Shown here piece after piece: positions 41,202-49,738 of a DNA stretch of 64,000 nucleotides (position 1 is the stretch's first letter; each line of letters begins with the position of its first letter). Below the pieces are notes generated by a model. It ran no database searches. It was not told where the DNA came from and saw only the letters and a list, made by a program, of their open reading frames with translations. Made by a program: the position numbers and the translations under genes. Location of the stretch: the NCBI GenBank assembly GCA_036526135.1, contig DATCZA010000013.1, positions 1-64,000 of the forward strand, given 5' to 3'. This DNA is from UBA2965 sp036526135 (GTDB lineage Bacteria > Pseudomonadota > Gammaproteobacteria > Pseudomonadales > Azotimanducaceae).

Positions 41202-42233
41202 GTGAAGAGGATCGTCATCTGTGCGGATGGCACATGGAACCGACCGGAACGCAACCTGGCCGAAGATCAGCCCACCAACGTCCTGCGGCTGGCCAGGGCC
41301 ATCCGGCCATCGGGCAGCACGGGCACCGCCCAGCAGGTGTTTTACGACTGGGGGATCGGCTCTTACTACGATCCCTTCGTCGGCGGCGTGACGGGACGGG
41401 GAATCAACAAGAACATCATGGACGGATACCGCTACCTGGTGCAGAACTACGCCCCCGGCGACCAGATCTTCCTGTTCGGCTTCAGCCGCGGCGCCTACAC
41501 GGTCCGCAGCCTGTGCGGGCTGATCAACAACTGCGGCATCCTCAAGCGCCCTGACGCCAGGCTCATCCAGGCGGCATTCGATCATTACAAACGACCAGGC
41601 AGCGCCCATCATCCCGACGGCCCGCGCTCCCGGGAGTTTCGAGCGGAGCATGCGCACCCCAGCCGCAGGATCCGCTTCGTAGGCGTCTGGGACACCGTCG
41701 GTGCGCTGGGCATTCCGTTCTCCTTCCTGGGGATGCTCGATCGTGAGGATGAGTTCTACGACACCAAGATCGGTCCCAACATCGAGATCGCCCGCCACGC
41801 CATGGCCATCGACGAGCGCCGCTCCGACTTCGAACCTACGATCTGGCAGCAGCGCACGGGCACCGACATCTCACAGGTTTGGTTTGCAGGCGCCCACGGA
41901 AACGTCGGGGGCGGGCTCTACCGGGAAGGCAAGGGTGGCCGGCTTTCGGACATCGCGCTGGCATGGATGATCAACGAAGCCCGGGGCGCCGGGCTTTCAG
42001 TGGAGGGCCACCTGGGTGACCGGCTGCGGCCCGATCCCCTCGCGCCCGTGTACGGGTCACGCCGCCACATCTACCGCTCCCGGCCCCGAGCGGATCGTCC
42101 CATCGACCACGGCAGCGCTCCGGTGCTCGTTCACGAAAGCGTTCGCCAGCGCTGGGATGCGCTGCCAGGCTACCGGCCGCGCAACCTGGTCCGCTACCTT
42201 GAGATCAACGGCTGGCCGACGCTGGTTCCCTGA
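41202..42233 (+). CDS. DUF2235 domain protein (Tle1-like alpha/beta hydrolase)
   Basis: A 343-residue protein from GTG 41202, chosen because GGAGGGAG lies 4 bases upstream and the N-terminus is then the family strand VICADGTWNRPE. The hydrolase elbow is FLFGFSRGAYTVRSLCGLI (GxSxG Ser at about residue 100). A later FVGVWDTVGALG and the His in WFAGAHGNVGGG complete the usual pattern. The fold is shared with type VI secretion phospholipase effectors of the Tle1 group, but standalone chromosomal copies like this are common and often uncharacterised. No type VI genes or immunity gene are adjacent. Confidence 0.85.
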   Translation: MKRIVICADGTWNRPERNLAEDQPTNVLRLARAIRPSGSTGTAQQVFYDWGIGSYYDPFVGGVTGRGINKNIMDGYRYLVQNYAPGDQIFLFGFSRGAYTVRSLCGLINNCGILKRPDARLIQAAFDHYKRPGSAHHPDGPRSREFRAEHAHPSRRIRFVGVWDTVGALGIPFSFLGMLDREDEFYDTKIGPNIEIARHAMAIDERRSDFEPTIWQQRTGTDISQVWFAGAHGNVGGGLYREGKGGRLSDIALAWMINEARGAGLSVEGHLGDRLRPDPLAPVYGSRRHIYRSRPRADRPIDHGSAPVLVHESVRQRWDALPGYRPRNLVRYLEINGWPTLVP

Positions 42234-42247
42234 GCCGGCGGCTCGCT

Positions 42248-43123
42248 TCAAGGGCCAGTGAGCTTCGGCTTGTCCGCCCGGGCCTGAGTCTTGATCTTCT
42301 TAGCGCCGGCGGGCTCCACGGCCTGGCCGTGCATGATGCGCATGTGGGCGTGGCCGAGGTGATGCAGGTTGAACGCCGATTGAATGGCCGTCCACATGCC
42401 CTGAGCATCCAGGGACTGGTTGACGGCGAGCTTGGACAGCTTCAGCCCCATGCTGGGCTGCCGAGCGATTTTTTCTGCAAGGGCCAGGGTCTCGCTCATC
42501 AGGTCTTCCCGCTTGACCACGCGGTTGACCATGCCGAGTTCCTTACCCTCCTGGGCGGAAATCGACTCCCCGGTAAACAGCATCTCCTTGGCCTTGCGGT
42601 GCCCGACTTCCCAGGCGTGCACGAAATACTCATGGCCGTTGACGCCAAAGGTGACCACGGGGTCGGAGAACTGCGCATCCTCGCTGGCGACGATGAGATC
42701 GAAAGGCCATACCAGCATGAGCCCTCCGGCGATGGCCTTCCCCTGCACGGCGGCGATGGTCGGCTTGGGCATGTTGCGCCAGCGCCAGCAGAAGCCGATG
42801 AAGACCTCCTGCTCGTGAGACATGTGGCCTTCCTGCCCGGGCTTGCCGAAACCGCCAACGCCCATTTTCGGGGGTCCGAAGTCGCCGATGCGGCCCCCGC
42901 CCTTCAGGTCGTGGCCCGACGAGAAATGCGGGCCGTCGGCGCCGATGATCACCGCCCGCACGTCGTCGTCCTGCATGGCCGCATCCAGCGCCGCGTCGAT
43001 CTCGTAGAGCATCTGGACGTTCTGCGCGTTGCGGGTCTCTTCCCGCGCCAGCATGATGCGCGCCACGTGCTCGCCGGGCCGCTCGTAGCGGATCATCTCG
43101 AAAGGCTGCTCAATGGCACCCAT
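42248..43123 (-). CDS. Enoyl-CoA hydratase/isomerase family protein
   Basis: A 291-residue crotonase-fold protein from ATG 43123 (GGGGGG site 6 bases upstream). The oxyanion and CoA loops are visible as GPHFSSGHDLKGGG and VQGKAIAGGLMLVWPFDLIVASEDAQFSDP. An insertion around GRIGDFGPPKMGVGGFGKPG lies next to the active site. The usual catalytic Glu positions are not obvious: the region reads VVTFGVNGHEYFVHAWEVG. The reaction may therefore differ from simple hydration. It converges on the DUF2235 gene with a 14-base gap. Confidence 0.85.
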   Translation of the reverse strand: MGAIEQPFEMIRYERPGEHVARIMLAREETRNAQNVQMLYEIDAALDAAMQDDDVRAVIIGADGPHFSSGHDLKGGGRIGDFGPPKMGVGGFGKPGQEGHMSHEQEVFIGFCWRWRNMPKPTIAAVQGKAIAGGLMLVWPFDLIVASEDAQFSDPVVTFGVNGHEYFVHAWEVGHRKAKEMLFTGESISAQEGKELGMVNRVVKREDLMSETLALAEKIARQPSMGLKLSKLAVNQSLDAQGMWTAIQSAFNLHHLGHAHMRIMHGQAVEPAGAKKIKTQARADKPKLTGP

Positions 43124-43320
43124 GACATCCCCCCAATTCAAGGCGGGCCCGCGCGCGTCCGCGGCTCGGACCCTGTTTGCCGGAAGCCGCGCCCCCGGGC
43201 ACGGCGACTGCCGACTCTAATCCCTGGCCGATCAGCCAGCAACTTCCGCCCGGCACCATGGGAACGTCCGGTCCGGCCAGGGCGTTGCGCTTTGGGTCCG
43301 CAACGCTCACAGTCACGACC

Positions 43321-44406
43321 ATGTACACGCTGCTGATCACCTTCTTCACGCTGGCCATCGTTTTCTCTTTTCTCTGCTCCCTGTGGGAGGCCGTGCTGCT
43401 GAGCATTACGCCCGCGTACGCTGAGATTCAGAAACAGCACGGCTCGGCAATCGGGCGCCACCTGAGCACTTTCAAGAGCAACATCGACCGGCCGCTGGCC
43501 GCCATCCTCACGCTCAACACCATCGCCCATACCGTCGGCGCCATCGGCGTGGGTGGTCAGGCCGCCGCCATCTGGGCGGAAACCAGCCCCTGGGTCACCA
43601 AGGCCATCATTCCCGTGGCGATGACGCTCGCCATTCTCATCCTGTCGGAGATCATCCCGAAGACCATCGGCGCCACCTTCTGGAAGGAGCTGGCGCCTTT
43701 CACGGTGCGCTCGCTGCTCGTGGTGATCGCCGCGCTGGGACCGCTCGTCTGGCTGAGCCAGCGGGTCACCCGAATCCTCAAGCGGGAGGCCGGAGATAGC
43801 GTCCTCTCGCGCTCCGACTTTCTCGCCATGACCAAGATCGGCGAGCGGGCCGGCGTCTTCGAGAAGTCGGAGTCGGAGATCATCAAGAATCTCCTTCGCT
43901 TCGAGCAGGTTTGCGCCAAAGACATCATGACGCCGCGCACCGTGGTGATTGCCGAGCCGGAAAGCCGCACCGTGGCCGAGTTCTACGCCGCGCACGATCA
44001 GCTGCGCTTTTCCCGCATCCCGATATTCAGCGATGCGAAAGACCACATCACCGGCTACGTGCTCAAGGACGAGCTGCTGTCCAGCCTGGTTCAGCAGGAA
44101 GGTGACAGGACCCTGGGCGACTTCCGCCGCGACATCATGGTGGCGAAGGAGGACCAGCCCCTGCCGGACCTGTTCTCGAGGCTCGTGGAGAAGCGCGAGC
44201 ACATTGCCCTGGTGGTGGACGAGTTCGGCGGCATGGCCGGCATCGTCACCATGGAAGACGTGATCGAGACGCTGCTCGGCCTGGAGATCGTCGACGAGTC
44301 CGATCAGGTCTACGATATGCAGGCCCACGCAAGGGCGCAGTGGGCCCGACGCGCAAAGGCCCATGGACTCACGGAAACGGACGCTGTCGGGCCGACGTCT
44401 TCCTGA
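43321..44406 (+). CDS. CNNM/DUF21 membrane protein with CBS pair
   Basis: A 361-residue protein from ATG 43321. The N-terminal CNNM (DUF21) domain has helices at about 3-25, 60-85, 95-112 and 118-145, including ILILSEIIPKTIGATFW. A linker with FEKSESEIIKNLLRFEQ follows. Two CBS domains cover about 200-335, with AKDIMTPRTVVIA and ALVVDEFGGMAGIVTMEDVIETLLG. The CorC/HlyC C-terminal domain usual in longer members is absent. Family roles include magnesium or sodium-linked transport. No clear ribosome site precedes the ATG, and the frame is open upstream to 43177. Confidence 0.85.
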   Translation: MYTLLITFFTLAIVFSFLCSLWEAVLLSITPAYAEIQKQHGSAIGRHLSTFKSNIDRPLAAILTLNTIAHTVGAIGVGGQAAAIWAETSPWVTKAIIPVAMTLAILILSEIIPKTIGATFWKELAPFTVRSLLVVIAALGPLVWLSQRVTRILKREAGDSVLSRSDFLAMTKIGERAGVFEKSESEIIKNLLRFEQVCAKDIMTPRTVVIAEPESRTVAEFYAAHDQLRFSRIPIFSDAKDHITGYVLKDELLSSLVQQEGDRTLGDFRRDIMVAKEDQPLPDLFSRLVEKREHIALVVDEFGGMAGIVTMEDVIETLLGLEIVDESDQVYDMQAHARAQWARRAKAHGLTETDAVGPTSS

Positions 44407-44410
44407 CGAC

Positions 44411-44424
44411 GCCTGGCGGCAGGC
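44411..44424. terminator. Small hairpin between convergent genes
   Basis: GCCTG (44411-44415) pairs with CAGGC (44420-44424) around GCGG, filling the gap between the stops of the CNNM gene and the convergent NAD(P)H dehydrogenase gene. There is no U-tract on either strand, so termination would be weak or factor-assisted. Confidence 0.25.
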
Positions 44425-45474
44425 TCATGGGGCGCCAGCACCACGGTACATGATCCAGGGCAGATCCAGAAACGTCCTGATTCCCGGCTCGGACTGACAA
44501 ACGTAGGGAATGGCGTTCACCGCATGCATGGCGGTGGCGAGCAGACCGTCGCTGACGTAGTCGGCTTCGAACTCCAGATGAATGCGCGGCACGCCGTGCA
44601 CGGTGACGGCATGGCGGCCCTGAGGCCAGTCGGGCGCGACGTCGGCGTGCATGCGCCAGACAGTTTCGTGAATCACCCGCTTATCGCCCCCGAGCACGCC
44701 GGCCCATTCCCAATGCTGGCCGGCCACGGTTCCCTGGCGGACAGTCCCGGCTGCGGTTTCGAGGTCGCGGGGAGCAAACTCGAGGGTCATCTCTTCCACC
44801 ACGTCGTCGAGCTCGAGCCCAAGACCGTCGGCCACCATCTGCACGCTTTCCCGGAAGAGGCCGTTGAGCCAGTTGCGGCGCCGCTCCCCGGATCGCTCGA
44901 ACTCTTCGGGTGACGATCCGAACCCCATGGACTCGAACATGATCTCCGGCGACGGGTAACCCTGAAAGTTGGAGATCTCCAGGACGTGGACGCGATCGAT
45001 CGTCCGCGACAGCGCGCTCATGGTCAACGGCACCAGGTCTCCCATCCAGCCGGGATTCAAGCCCGTGGAGTGGAAGGTGGATCCACCCGCGCGGCAGGCA
45101 TCCTCCAGCCTCGCGACCAGCTCCGGCCCGTAGACCTTCGGATACATGTAGCCCACCACGGTAATGACGTTCTTGCCCGAGGCGAGCAGCCTGCAGATGT
45201 CCTCGACGTCACGACCCGGATCCTCGCCGTAAACGAGCGAGGCCAGCGGCGCGTGAACGACCACGTCGGCGTCGGACTCCAGCACGGCTTCGAGTTCGCT
45301 GGTTGCCCGCAGGCCGGTGGCGGCAACGCCCAGCAGCTCACCCACATCCCGGCCCGCCTTGGCAGCGGACAGGGTGTGCAGGCCAACGAGCTCCAGGCCG
45401 TCACGTTCGAGCACGGCCAGGGCAGCGTGACGCCCGACGGTGCCGCTGGCCCATTGAAAAACCTTCAGGGCCAT
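44425..45474 (-). CDS. NAD(P)H-dependent amine dehydrogenase/dihydrodipicolinate reductase-like protein
   Basis: A 349-residue protein. The N-terminal Rossmann domain begins LKVFQWASGTVGRHAALAVLE (GxxGxxG-like). VVVHAPLASL and VVGYMYPKVYGPELVARLE follow, as in the dihydrodipicolinate reductase-like family that includes 2,4-diaminopentanoate dehydrogenase. The catalytic domain contains HSTGLNPGWMGDLVPLTMSA. The ATG at 45474 has a GGAGGGG site 6 bases upstream. In proteobacterial catabolic genomes this family is numerous and of unknown substrate. It lies 23 bases downstream of the zinc alcohol dehydrogenase gene, fourth in an operon (VOC, AKR, ADH, this). Confidence 0.82.
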   Translation of the reverse strand: MALKVFQWASGTVGRHAALAVLERDGLELVGLHTLSAAKAGRDVGELLGVAATGLRATSELEAVLESDADVVVHAPLASLVYGEDPGRDVEDICRLLASGKNVITVVGYMYPKVYGPELVARLEDACRAGGSTFHSTGLNPGWMGDLVPLTMSALSRTIDRVHVLEISNFQGYPSPEIMFESMGFGSSPEEFERSGERRRNWLNGLFRESVQMVADGLGLELDDVVEEMTLEFAPRDLETAAGTVRQGTVAGQHWEWAGVLGGDKRVIHETVWRMHADVAPDWPQGRHAVTVHGVPRIHLEFEADYVSDGLLATAMHAVNAIPYVCQSEPGIRTFLDLPWIMYRGAGAP

Positions 45475-45497
45475 GGGATCCCCTCCAAATACCTGCG

Positions 45498-46607
45498 CTA
45501 GGACATTCTCAGTATGGGCTTGATCACCTCACCGGTGACCGCGCTGTCGTGAACGGCACGGTCGATCTCGGCGAAATCGTAGTATCGCACCAGCCGATCA
45601 TAGGGCAGCCGCCCGTCGCGGTAGAGCGAAGCGAGGTAGGGCACGAAAGTGTGCACGTTGGCCTCGCCGAGGACCACGCCGCGAATGCCCCTGCCGAACC
45701 CCACATGATCCATGTCCAGAGGGAAACGGGTTCCCGCGGTTGGCGCGCCCACCTGAGCGCACCAGCCCGGACGCCCGAGACACGCCACCGCCTGATCAAT
45801 GGCCGCAGGGTGACCCGAGCACTCCACGGAGAAATCGGCGCCGCCCCGGGTCAGCTCTACGATATCTGCGGCGACATCCTCGCGCCCCGCGTCGATGCAC
45901 TCCGTGGCGCCGAGCTCGCGGGCCACCTCCAGCCGCGCCAGGTTGGGATCCACGGCGATGATCGCCTCGCAGCCGGAGAGCACCGCGCCCATGACGGCGG
46001 AAAGGCCCACCGTGCCGACGCCGAATACGGCGATGCTCGAACCCGGACCCGGGTTCAGAGCATTCATCACGGTGCCGACCCCCGTGGTAAGACCGCAGCC
46101 GAGCGGGCCGAGGAGCTCCAGGGGAAGATCCTCAGGGACCTTCACCGCGCTGCGTCCGGGCGAGATAGCGGCGGTCGCAAACGAAGATTGGCCGCAGAAG
46201 CGTCCGCGCAGAGGCTCGCCCCGGCAGGACAGCGGACTCGTTCCATCCGTGCGAAAGCCGGTGAGATTGCGCTCCACGAACTCGTCGCAGTAGGAGGGAA
46301 GCCCGGCGTGGCAGCGCCGACAGACGCCACATGAGTCACTGCTGAGGACCACGTGATCGCCCGGCATGAGGTGCGAGACCGCGCTGCCAACGGCCTCGAC
46401 GATCCCGGATCCTTCGTGGCCGAGAACCATGGGCAACGGCAGCTTGACCGACTGCTCCTTGACGGCAACGTCGGTGTGGCAGATGCCCGAGGCTACGATC
46501 CGGACCAGCACCTCGTCCGCGCCCAGCGGCCCTAGCTCCACCTCCTCGAAGGCAAACGGGTCGTCCGGCGCCCAGGCGACGGCTGCAAGAGCGGTGGTCG
46601 TGCTCAT
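45498..46607 (-). CDS. Zinc-dependent alcohol dehydrogenase (aryl-alcohol type MDR)
   Basis: A 369-residue medium-chain alcohol dehydrogenase from ATG 46607. The catalytic zinc ligands are in GICHTDVAV and GHEGSGIVEAVG, and the structural zinc site is CGVCRRCHAGLPSYC. The NAD domain has VFGVGTVGLSAVMGA. The Asp at the second strand end (IAVDPN) indicates NAD. It resembles aryl- and terpene-alcohol dehydrogenases, which oxidise primary allylic or benzylic alcohols. The start overlaps the aldo/keto reductase stop (ATGA). The frame is open upstream to 47609 only as an antisense-phase artefact of the AKR gene. Confidence 0.9.
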   Translation of the reverse strand: MSTTTALAAVAWAPDDPFAFEEVELGPLGADEVLVRIVASGICHTDVAVKEQSVKLPLPMVLGHEGSGIVEAVGSAVSHLMPGDHVVLSSDSCGVCRRCHAGLPSYCDEFVERNLTGFRTDGTSPLSCRGEPLRGRFCGQSSFATAAISPGRSAVKVPEDLPLELLGPLGCGLTTGVGTVMNALNPGPGSSIAVFGVGTVGLSAVMGAVLSGCEAIIAVDPNLARLEVARELGATECIDAGREDVAADIVELTRGGADFSVECSGHPAAIDQAVACLGRPGWCAQVGAPTAGTRFPLDMDHVGFGRGIRGVVLGEANVHTFVPYLASLYRDGRLPYDRLVRYYDFAEIDRAVHDSAVTGEVIKPILRMS

Positions 46608-47707
46608 TTCTTTCCCTGCTGTTCGCGGTACGCCTCGATGTTCCTGAGGGTTTCCCGCGCGGCCTCGTGAACCTCCTCGGCCACGAACCGGCGGCGCAGG
46701 GCCTTGTTGGCGATCTCCGGGGCCACATAGCCGTCGTCGTCGCGGCTGAGGGTAGTCCCCGGAGCGACGATGGCATCTATGGCATCGAGCACGTCGTCGC
46801 CGAGGGTCACGTCGGCGCCATCGAGCAGCCCCTGAAGCTGCTCGGGCGTGCGCGGGCCGATGATCGCCGAGGTCACCGCGGGATGGGCGCAGACGAAGGC
46901 GATGGCCATGTGCATCAGGCTGATGCCCGCTTCGCTCGCAACCGCCGCCAGTTGCTCCACCAGGTCGAGCTTGCGCTGATTGTCGGCTCGGGCCATGTCG
47001 TACAGGTGCGGCTGCAGCTTCTGCCGGTTGGTGTCGTTGGGCGGCGCGTCGCGGCGCCACTTGCCCGTGAGCCAGCCTTGCGACAACGGGCTCCACGCAA
47101 CAACCCCCATGCCGTAACGCTGACAGGTGGGCAGGATGTCCGCTTCGATGCGCCGGGCGAAGATCGAGTAGGGCGGCTGCTCGACGACGAAACGCTCGCG
47201 GTGGCGTTTCTCGGCAACCCACTGGGCTTCCACGATCTGCTCTGCGGGGAACGTGGACGAGCCCAGCATGCGGACCTTGCCCGAGCGAACCAGATCCGAA
47301 AGGGCGCCCAGAGTCTCGTCGATGTCGGCGGTCACGTCCGGCCGATGAACCTGATAGAGATCGATGTAATCCGTCTGCAGACGTTTCAGGCTCGCCTCGA
47401 CCTCGCGCGCGATCCAGCGCCGCGAGTTGCCGCGATGGTTCGGGTCGTCGCTCATCGGCAGGCTGAACTTGGTGGCGAGAATCACGTCGTCGCGCTTGCC
47501 GACGAGCGCCTTGCCGAGAATGGATTCCGACTCCCCATGGGAGTACACGTCGGACGTGTCGAAGTAGTTGACGCCTGCGTCGATGGCGGCATCCACCATG
47601 CGCGCGCATTCGCGCTCGTCGGGATTGCCGAAATAGCCGAACATGCCCGCACCGAAGCAGAGCTTGCTGACACTGACGCCCGTACGGCCGAGAACCCGCA
47701 TCTCCAT
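46604..47707 (-). CDS. Aldo/keto reductase
   Basis: A 367-residue TIM-barrel reductase from ATG 47707. The catalytic tetrad is visible: Asp and Tyr in FDTSDVYSHG, Lys in ILATKFSLP, and His in LYQVHRPD. The NADP-binding end includes SAIIGPRTPEQLQGLLDG. It has a longer C-terminus (about 35 charged residues) than minimal members. It lies 5 bases after the VOC stop and its own stop overlaps the ADH start, so VOC, AKR, ADH and the NAD(P)H dehydrogenase form one operon handling an aldehyde/ketone and alcohol pair. Substrate unknown. Confidence 0.9.
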   Translation of the reverse strand: MEMRVLGRTGVSVSKLCFGAGMFGYFGNPDERECARMVDAAIDAGVNYFDTSDVYSHGESESILGKALVGKRDDVILATKFSLPMSDDPNHRGNSRRWIAREVEASLKRLQTDYIDLYQVHRPDVTADIDETLGALSDLVRSGKVRMLGSSTFPAEQIVEAQWVAEKRHRERFVVEQPPYSIFARRIEADILPTCQRYGMGVVAWSPLSQGWLTGKWRRDAPPNDTNRQKLQPHLYDMARADNQRKLDLVEQLAAVASEAGISLMHMAIAFVCAHPAVTSAIIGPRTPEQLQGLLDGADVTLGDDVLDAIDAIVAPGTTLSRDDDGYVAPEIANKALRRRFVAEEVHEAARETLRNIEAYREQQGKK

Positions 47708-47712
47708 GACGC

Positions 47713-48234
47713 TCAGCCCTGCTCGCGAATCAGATCCGTGACGCCGTCCCACTCCTCGTGCTGGCGCTTCCAGCCATCGAAGAGATCGCGAATGATCGGC
47801 GCATCACCGTGCAGCTCCACGTAGCAACCCATGTCCTGACGGCAATCCATATAGGCCACGTAGTCGCCGCCCCAGAGGGTGCAGGCGGTCTCGTAGCCCG
47901 CCTCGTTGAACCGCTTGATCTCCCCGTCGACGTCGTGCACGAGCAGCCCGATGTGGTGAAAGCCCTGCTCGCCGGGCGCGTACATGTCCCGGTAGATCGA
48001 GGGCGTGTCGTCGTGCTGAGCAATGAACTGAATGTGTGCAGGGCCGGCCTGGCCGAACGCGTAGCTCACGTCCGCCTCGACGTGCTCGCCGCGATACAGG
48101 AAACCTTCGGCGATATGATGCCGCACGACGTGGAACGGTCCCGCGCCCACCATGCGATTCCACTTGTGACAGGCTTCATCGATGTCGTTGACGAAGTAAG
48201 CGTACTGCCAGATGGGATGCCGGATAATGCTCAT
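47713..48234 (-). CDS. VOC family protein (two-module glyoxalase-like)
   Basis: A 173-residue VOC protein and the intact homologue of the truncated gene at 34434-34679. The N-terminal module starts IIRHPIWQYAYFVNDIDEAC. The second includes GFHHIGLLVHDVDGEIKRF and AYMDCRQDMGCYVELHGDAP. Likely metal or substrate residues are in HIQF, HHIG and YVELH. Known relatives are annotated methylmalonyl-CoA epimerase-like or lactoylglutathione lyase-like without firm function. It is the first gene of the VOC-AKR-ADH-dehydrogenase operon. A promoter should lie in 48235-48349, divergent from the Nif11 gene. Confidence 0.85.
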   Translation of the reverse strand: MSIIRHPIWQYAYFVNDIDEACHKWNRMVGAGPFHVVRHHIAEGFLYRGEHVEADVSYAFGQAGPAHIQFIAQHDDTPSIYRDMYAPGEQGFHHIGLLVHDVDGEIKRFNEAGYETACTLWGGDYVAYMDCRQDMGCYVELHGDAPIIRDLFDGWKRQHEEWDGVTDLIREQG

Positions 48235-48349
48235 GATGTCTCCCCTTTGAAATCCACCTCAAACCTTGCCGAACGATAGCAGACTAACCCGACGCCGCCG
48301 AGTGCTGTAGACTCGGCTACGAAACCGACATCTCGAAAAGGGGGGGGAC

Positions 48350-48529
48350 ATGTCCGTACAGAACGGCGAGCGGCTCATTCGTTTCCTTAGAAGCGACCCG
48401 CAGCTGCGGGAAAAGGTCAAGGACGCTGGATGGGAAAAGTTTCAGGACGTCACTGCCGAGGCCGGTGCCTCCTGCACGACCTACGAGGTCGTCGCCGCGC
48501 TCATTCGCGAGATCGAGAACGACAGCTGA
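48350..48529 (+). CDS. Nif11-like small protein (orphan)
   Basis: A 59-residue protein from ATG 48350 (AAGGGGGGGG just upstream) to TGA 48527-48529. The sequence pattern matches the Nif11 domain found in nitrogen-fixation clusters and as leader of nitrile-hydratase/Nif11 leader peptides: an N-terminal helix with RLIRFLRSDPQLREKVKDAG, then a second helix FQDVTAEAGAS, then TYEVVAALIREIE. It ends directly after the leader-like domain, with no core peptide, Gly-Gly cleavage site or Cys-rich tail, and one internal Cys. No lanthipeptide, radical-SAM or YcaO enzyme is nearby. It is followed 16 bases later by the EthD-like gene, probably in the same transcript. Confidence 0.65.
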   Translation: MSVQNGERLIRFLRSDPQLREKVKDAGWEKFQDVTAEAGASCTTYEVVAALIREIENDS

Positions 48530-48545
48530 ACAGGAAAGACGATTC

Positions 48546-48887
48546 ATGGGCAACAAACTGATCCTCGTGGGCCTGGTAGAGCCGCAGACGGATGACCTGG
48601 TCGAGGCCTTCAATCAGTGGTACCTGGGCAACCACGTGGAAGACACCTATAACTGCCCGAACATCACGTCGGTGCGCTGCTTCAAGGCCGTGCGGGGGTT
48701 CCTGGGCGAGCCGCCCTCCGGGTACCTGACCATCTACGAGTTCGAAGGCGAGGACGCCGAGGAGGCGGAACGCATTCTCGGTCAGTATCAGTCCGATCCC
48801 GACGCCTGGCCCAAGCGCGAGCCGAACAACGGATCGATGAAGGTCGTGGGCGCAGGCTGGTACGCAGAGGAGATCGCCTTCGGCTGA
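48546..48887 (+). CDS. EthD-like dimeric alpha/beta-barrel protein
   Basis: A 113-residue protein from ATG 48546 (AGGAAAG site 8 bases upstream). It begins KLILVGLVEPQTDDLVEAFN, followed by WYLGNHVEDTYN and later YLTIYEFEGEDAEEAERIL. This is the ferredoxin-like dimeric barrel layout of EthD/DUF4286-type proteins that often accompany oxygenases and dehydrogenases in catabolic clusters. The His in NHVED is a common conserved position. Its function is not established. It lies between the Nif11-like gene and two hydrolases on the same strand. Confidence 0.7.
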   Translation: MGNKLILVGLVEPQTDDLVEAFNQWYLGNHVEDTYNCPNITSVRCFKAVRGFLGEPPSGYLTIYEFEGEDAEEAERILGQYQSDPDAWPKREPNNGSMKVVGAGWYAEEIAFG

Positions 48888-48910
48888 GCCCGAGCGCGGC
48901 GACCGTAAAA

Positions 48911-49738
48911 ATGCCCCATGTCCGCATCAACGGGGCCCGTCTGTGGTACGAGGTCCGAGGCTCCGGCGAGCCCCTGCTGCTGCATCATGGCTACACGGCG
49001 TCACGGGTCAACTGGCTGCCCGTGGCCGAGCGTCTGCAGGACCGCTATCAGGTCGTTCTCATGGAGTGCCGGGGTACCGGAGATAGCGAGCACACCGCTG
49101 AGGGATACAGCCTCGCCCAGTATGCGGCCGACGTCGTCGGCATGCTGGACCACCTCGACCTGGAACGGGTGACCTTTGCCGGCCACAGCATGGGCGGCGG
49201 CATCGGCTACCTGCTGGGCCTCGATCACGCTCACCGGCTGGATCGCCTGGTGCTCATGGCGCCCATTCCCGCCGCGGGCATCGCCGGCCTCGATCCGGAC
49301 GCGCGGCAGAAGCGCCTGAAGCTGCGCCGCGACCAGAACCGCGATGCCCTGCTGGCAGAGTACCGGGCCGCCCGCTTTCGCCCGGACGTGGAAACCGACG
49401 ACTGGATCGAGAGCCGCGTGGACCACGTGCTCGGCGTCAGCGACGGACACTACGAGGCGAGCGCGGAGTCCATGGTCGAGCTGGACGTGGGCCACCGACT
49501 GCCAGAGCTGGAGGTACCCACCCTCATGCTCGCCGGCGCAGCCGACGAGCTGCTGCGCGCAAACCTTCACGACTTCCTCGCCCTGCCCAACGCCACCCTG
49601 GAGGTGCTCTCCAGAGCAGGCCACGAGGTGGCCGTGCACGAGCCGGACGCCGTGGCCCGGGCCATCGACGCCTTCATGACCCACGGCCCCGTCACGGCCC
49701 GGCACATCAGGCAGCAAATGGAGGGGGAATCCAGATGA
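48911..49738 (+). CDS. Alpha/beta fold hydrolase
   Basis: A 275-residue hydrolase with the full triad. The oxyanion region is LLLHHGYTASRVNW, the nucleophile elbow FAGHSMGGGIGYL (Ser about residue 96), the acid region LAGAADELLRAN, and the base RAGHEVAVHEPDA. The N-terminal strand VRINGARLWYEVRGSGEPL is typical of ester or C-C bond hydrolases. No strong ribosome site precedes ATG 48911, suggesting coupling to the EthD-like gene 23 bases upstream. The stop overlaps the next hydrolase as ATGA. Substrate unknown. Confidence 0.87.
   Translation: MPHVRINGARLWYEVRGSGEPLLLHHGYTASRVNWLPVAERLQDRYQVVLMECRGTGDSEHTAEGYSLAQYAADVVGMLDHLDLERVTFAGHSMGGGIGYLLGLDHAHRLDRLVLMAPIPAAGIAGLDPDARQKRLKLRRDQNRDALLAEYRAARFRPDVETDDWIESRVDHVLGVSDGHYEASAESMVELDVGHRLPELEVPTLMLAGAADELLRANLHDFLALPNATLEVLSRAGHEVAVHEPDAVARAIDAFMTHGPVTARHIRQQMEGESR

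Noticed and set aside
41202..42233. A type VI secretion effector module
   Set aside because: Only the Tle1-like hydrolase is present; no VgrG, PAAR, adaptor or immunity gene lies next to it.
45498..47609. 703-residue fusion of an N-terminal domain with the zinc alcohol dehydrogenase
   Set aside because: The extra N-terminal part overlaps the aldo/keto reductase in another frame and is low in recognisable structure; ATG 46607 overlapping the AKR stop is the real start.
48350..48890. A Nif11 RiPP biosynthetic cluster
   Set aside because: There is no core peptide after the Nif11 domain and no modifying enzyme or transporter nearby; the EthD-like protein and hydrolases are not RiPP enzymes.
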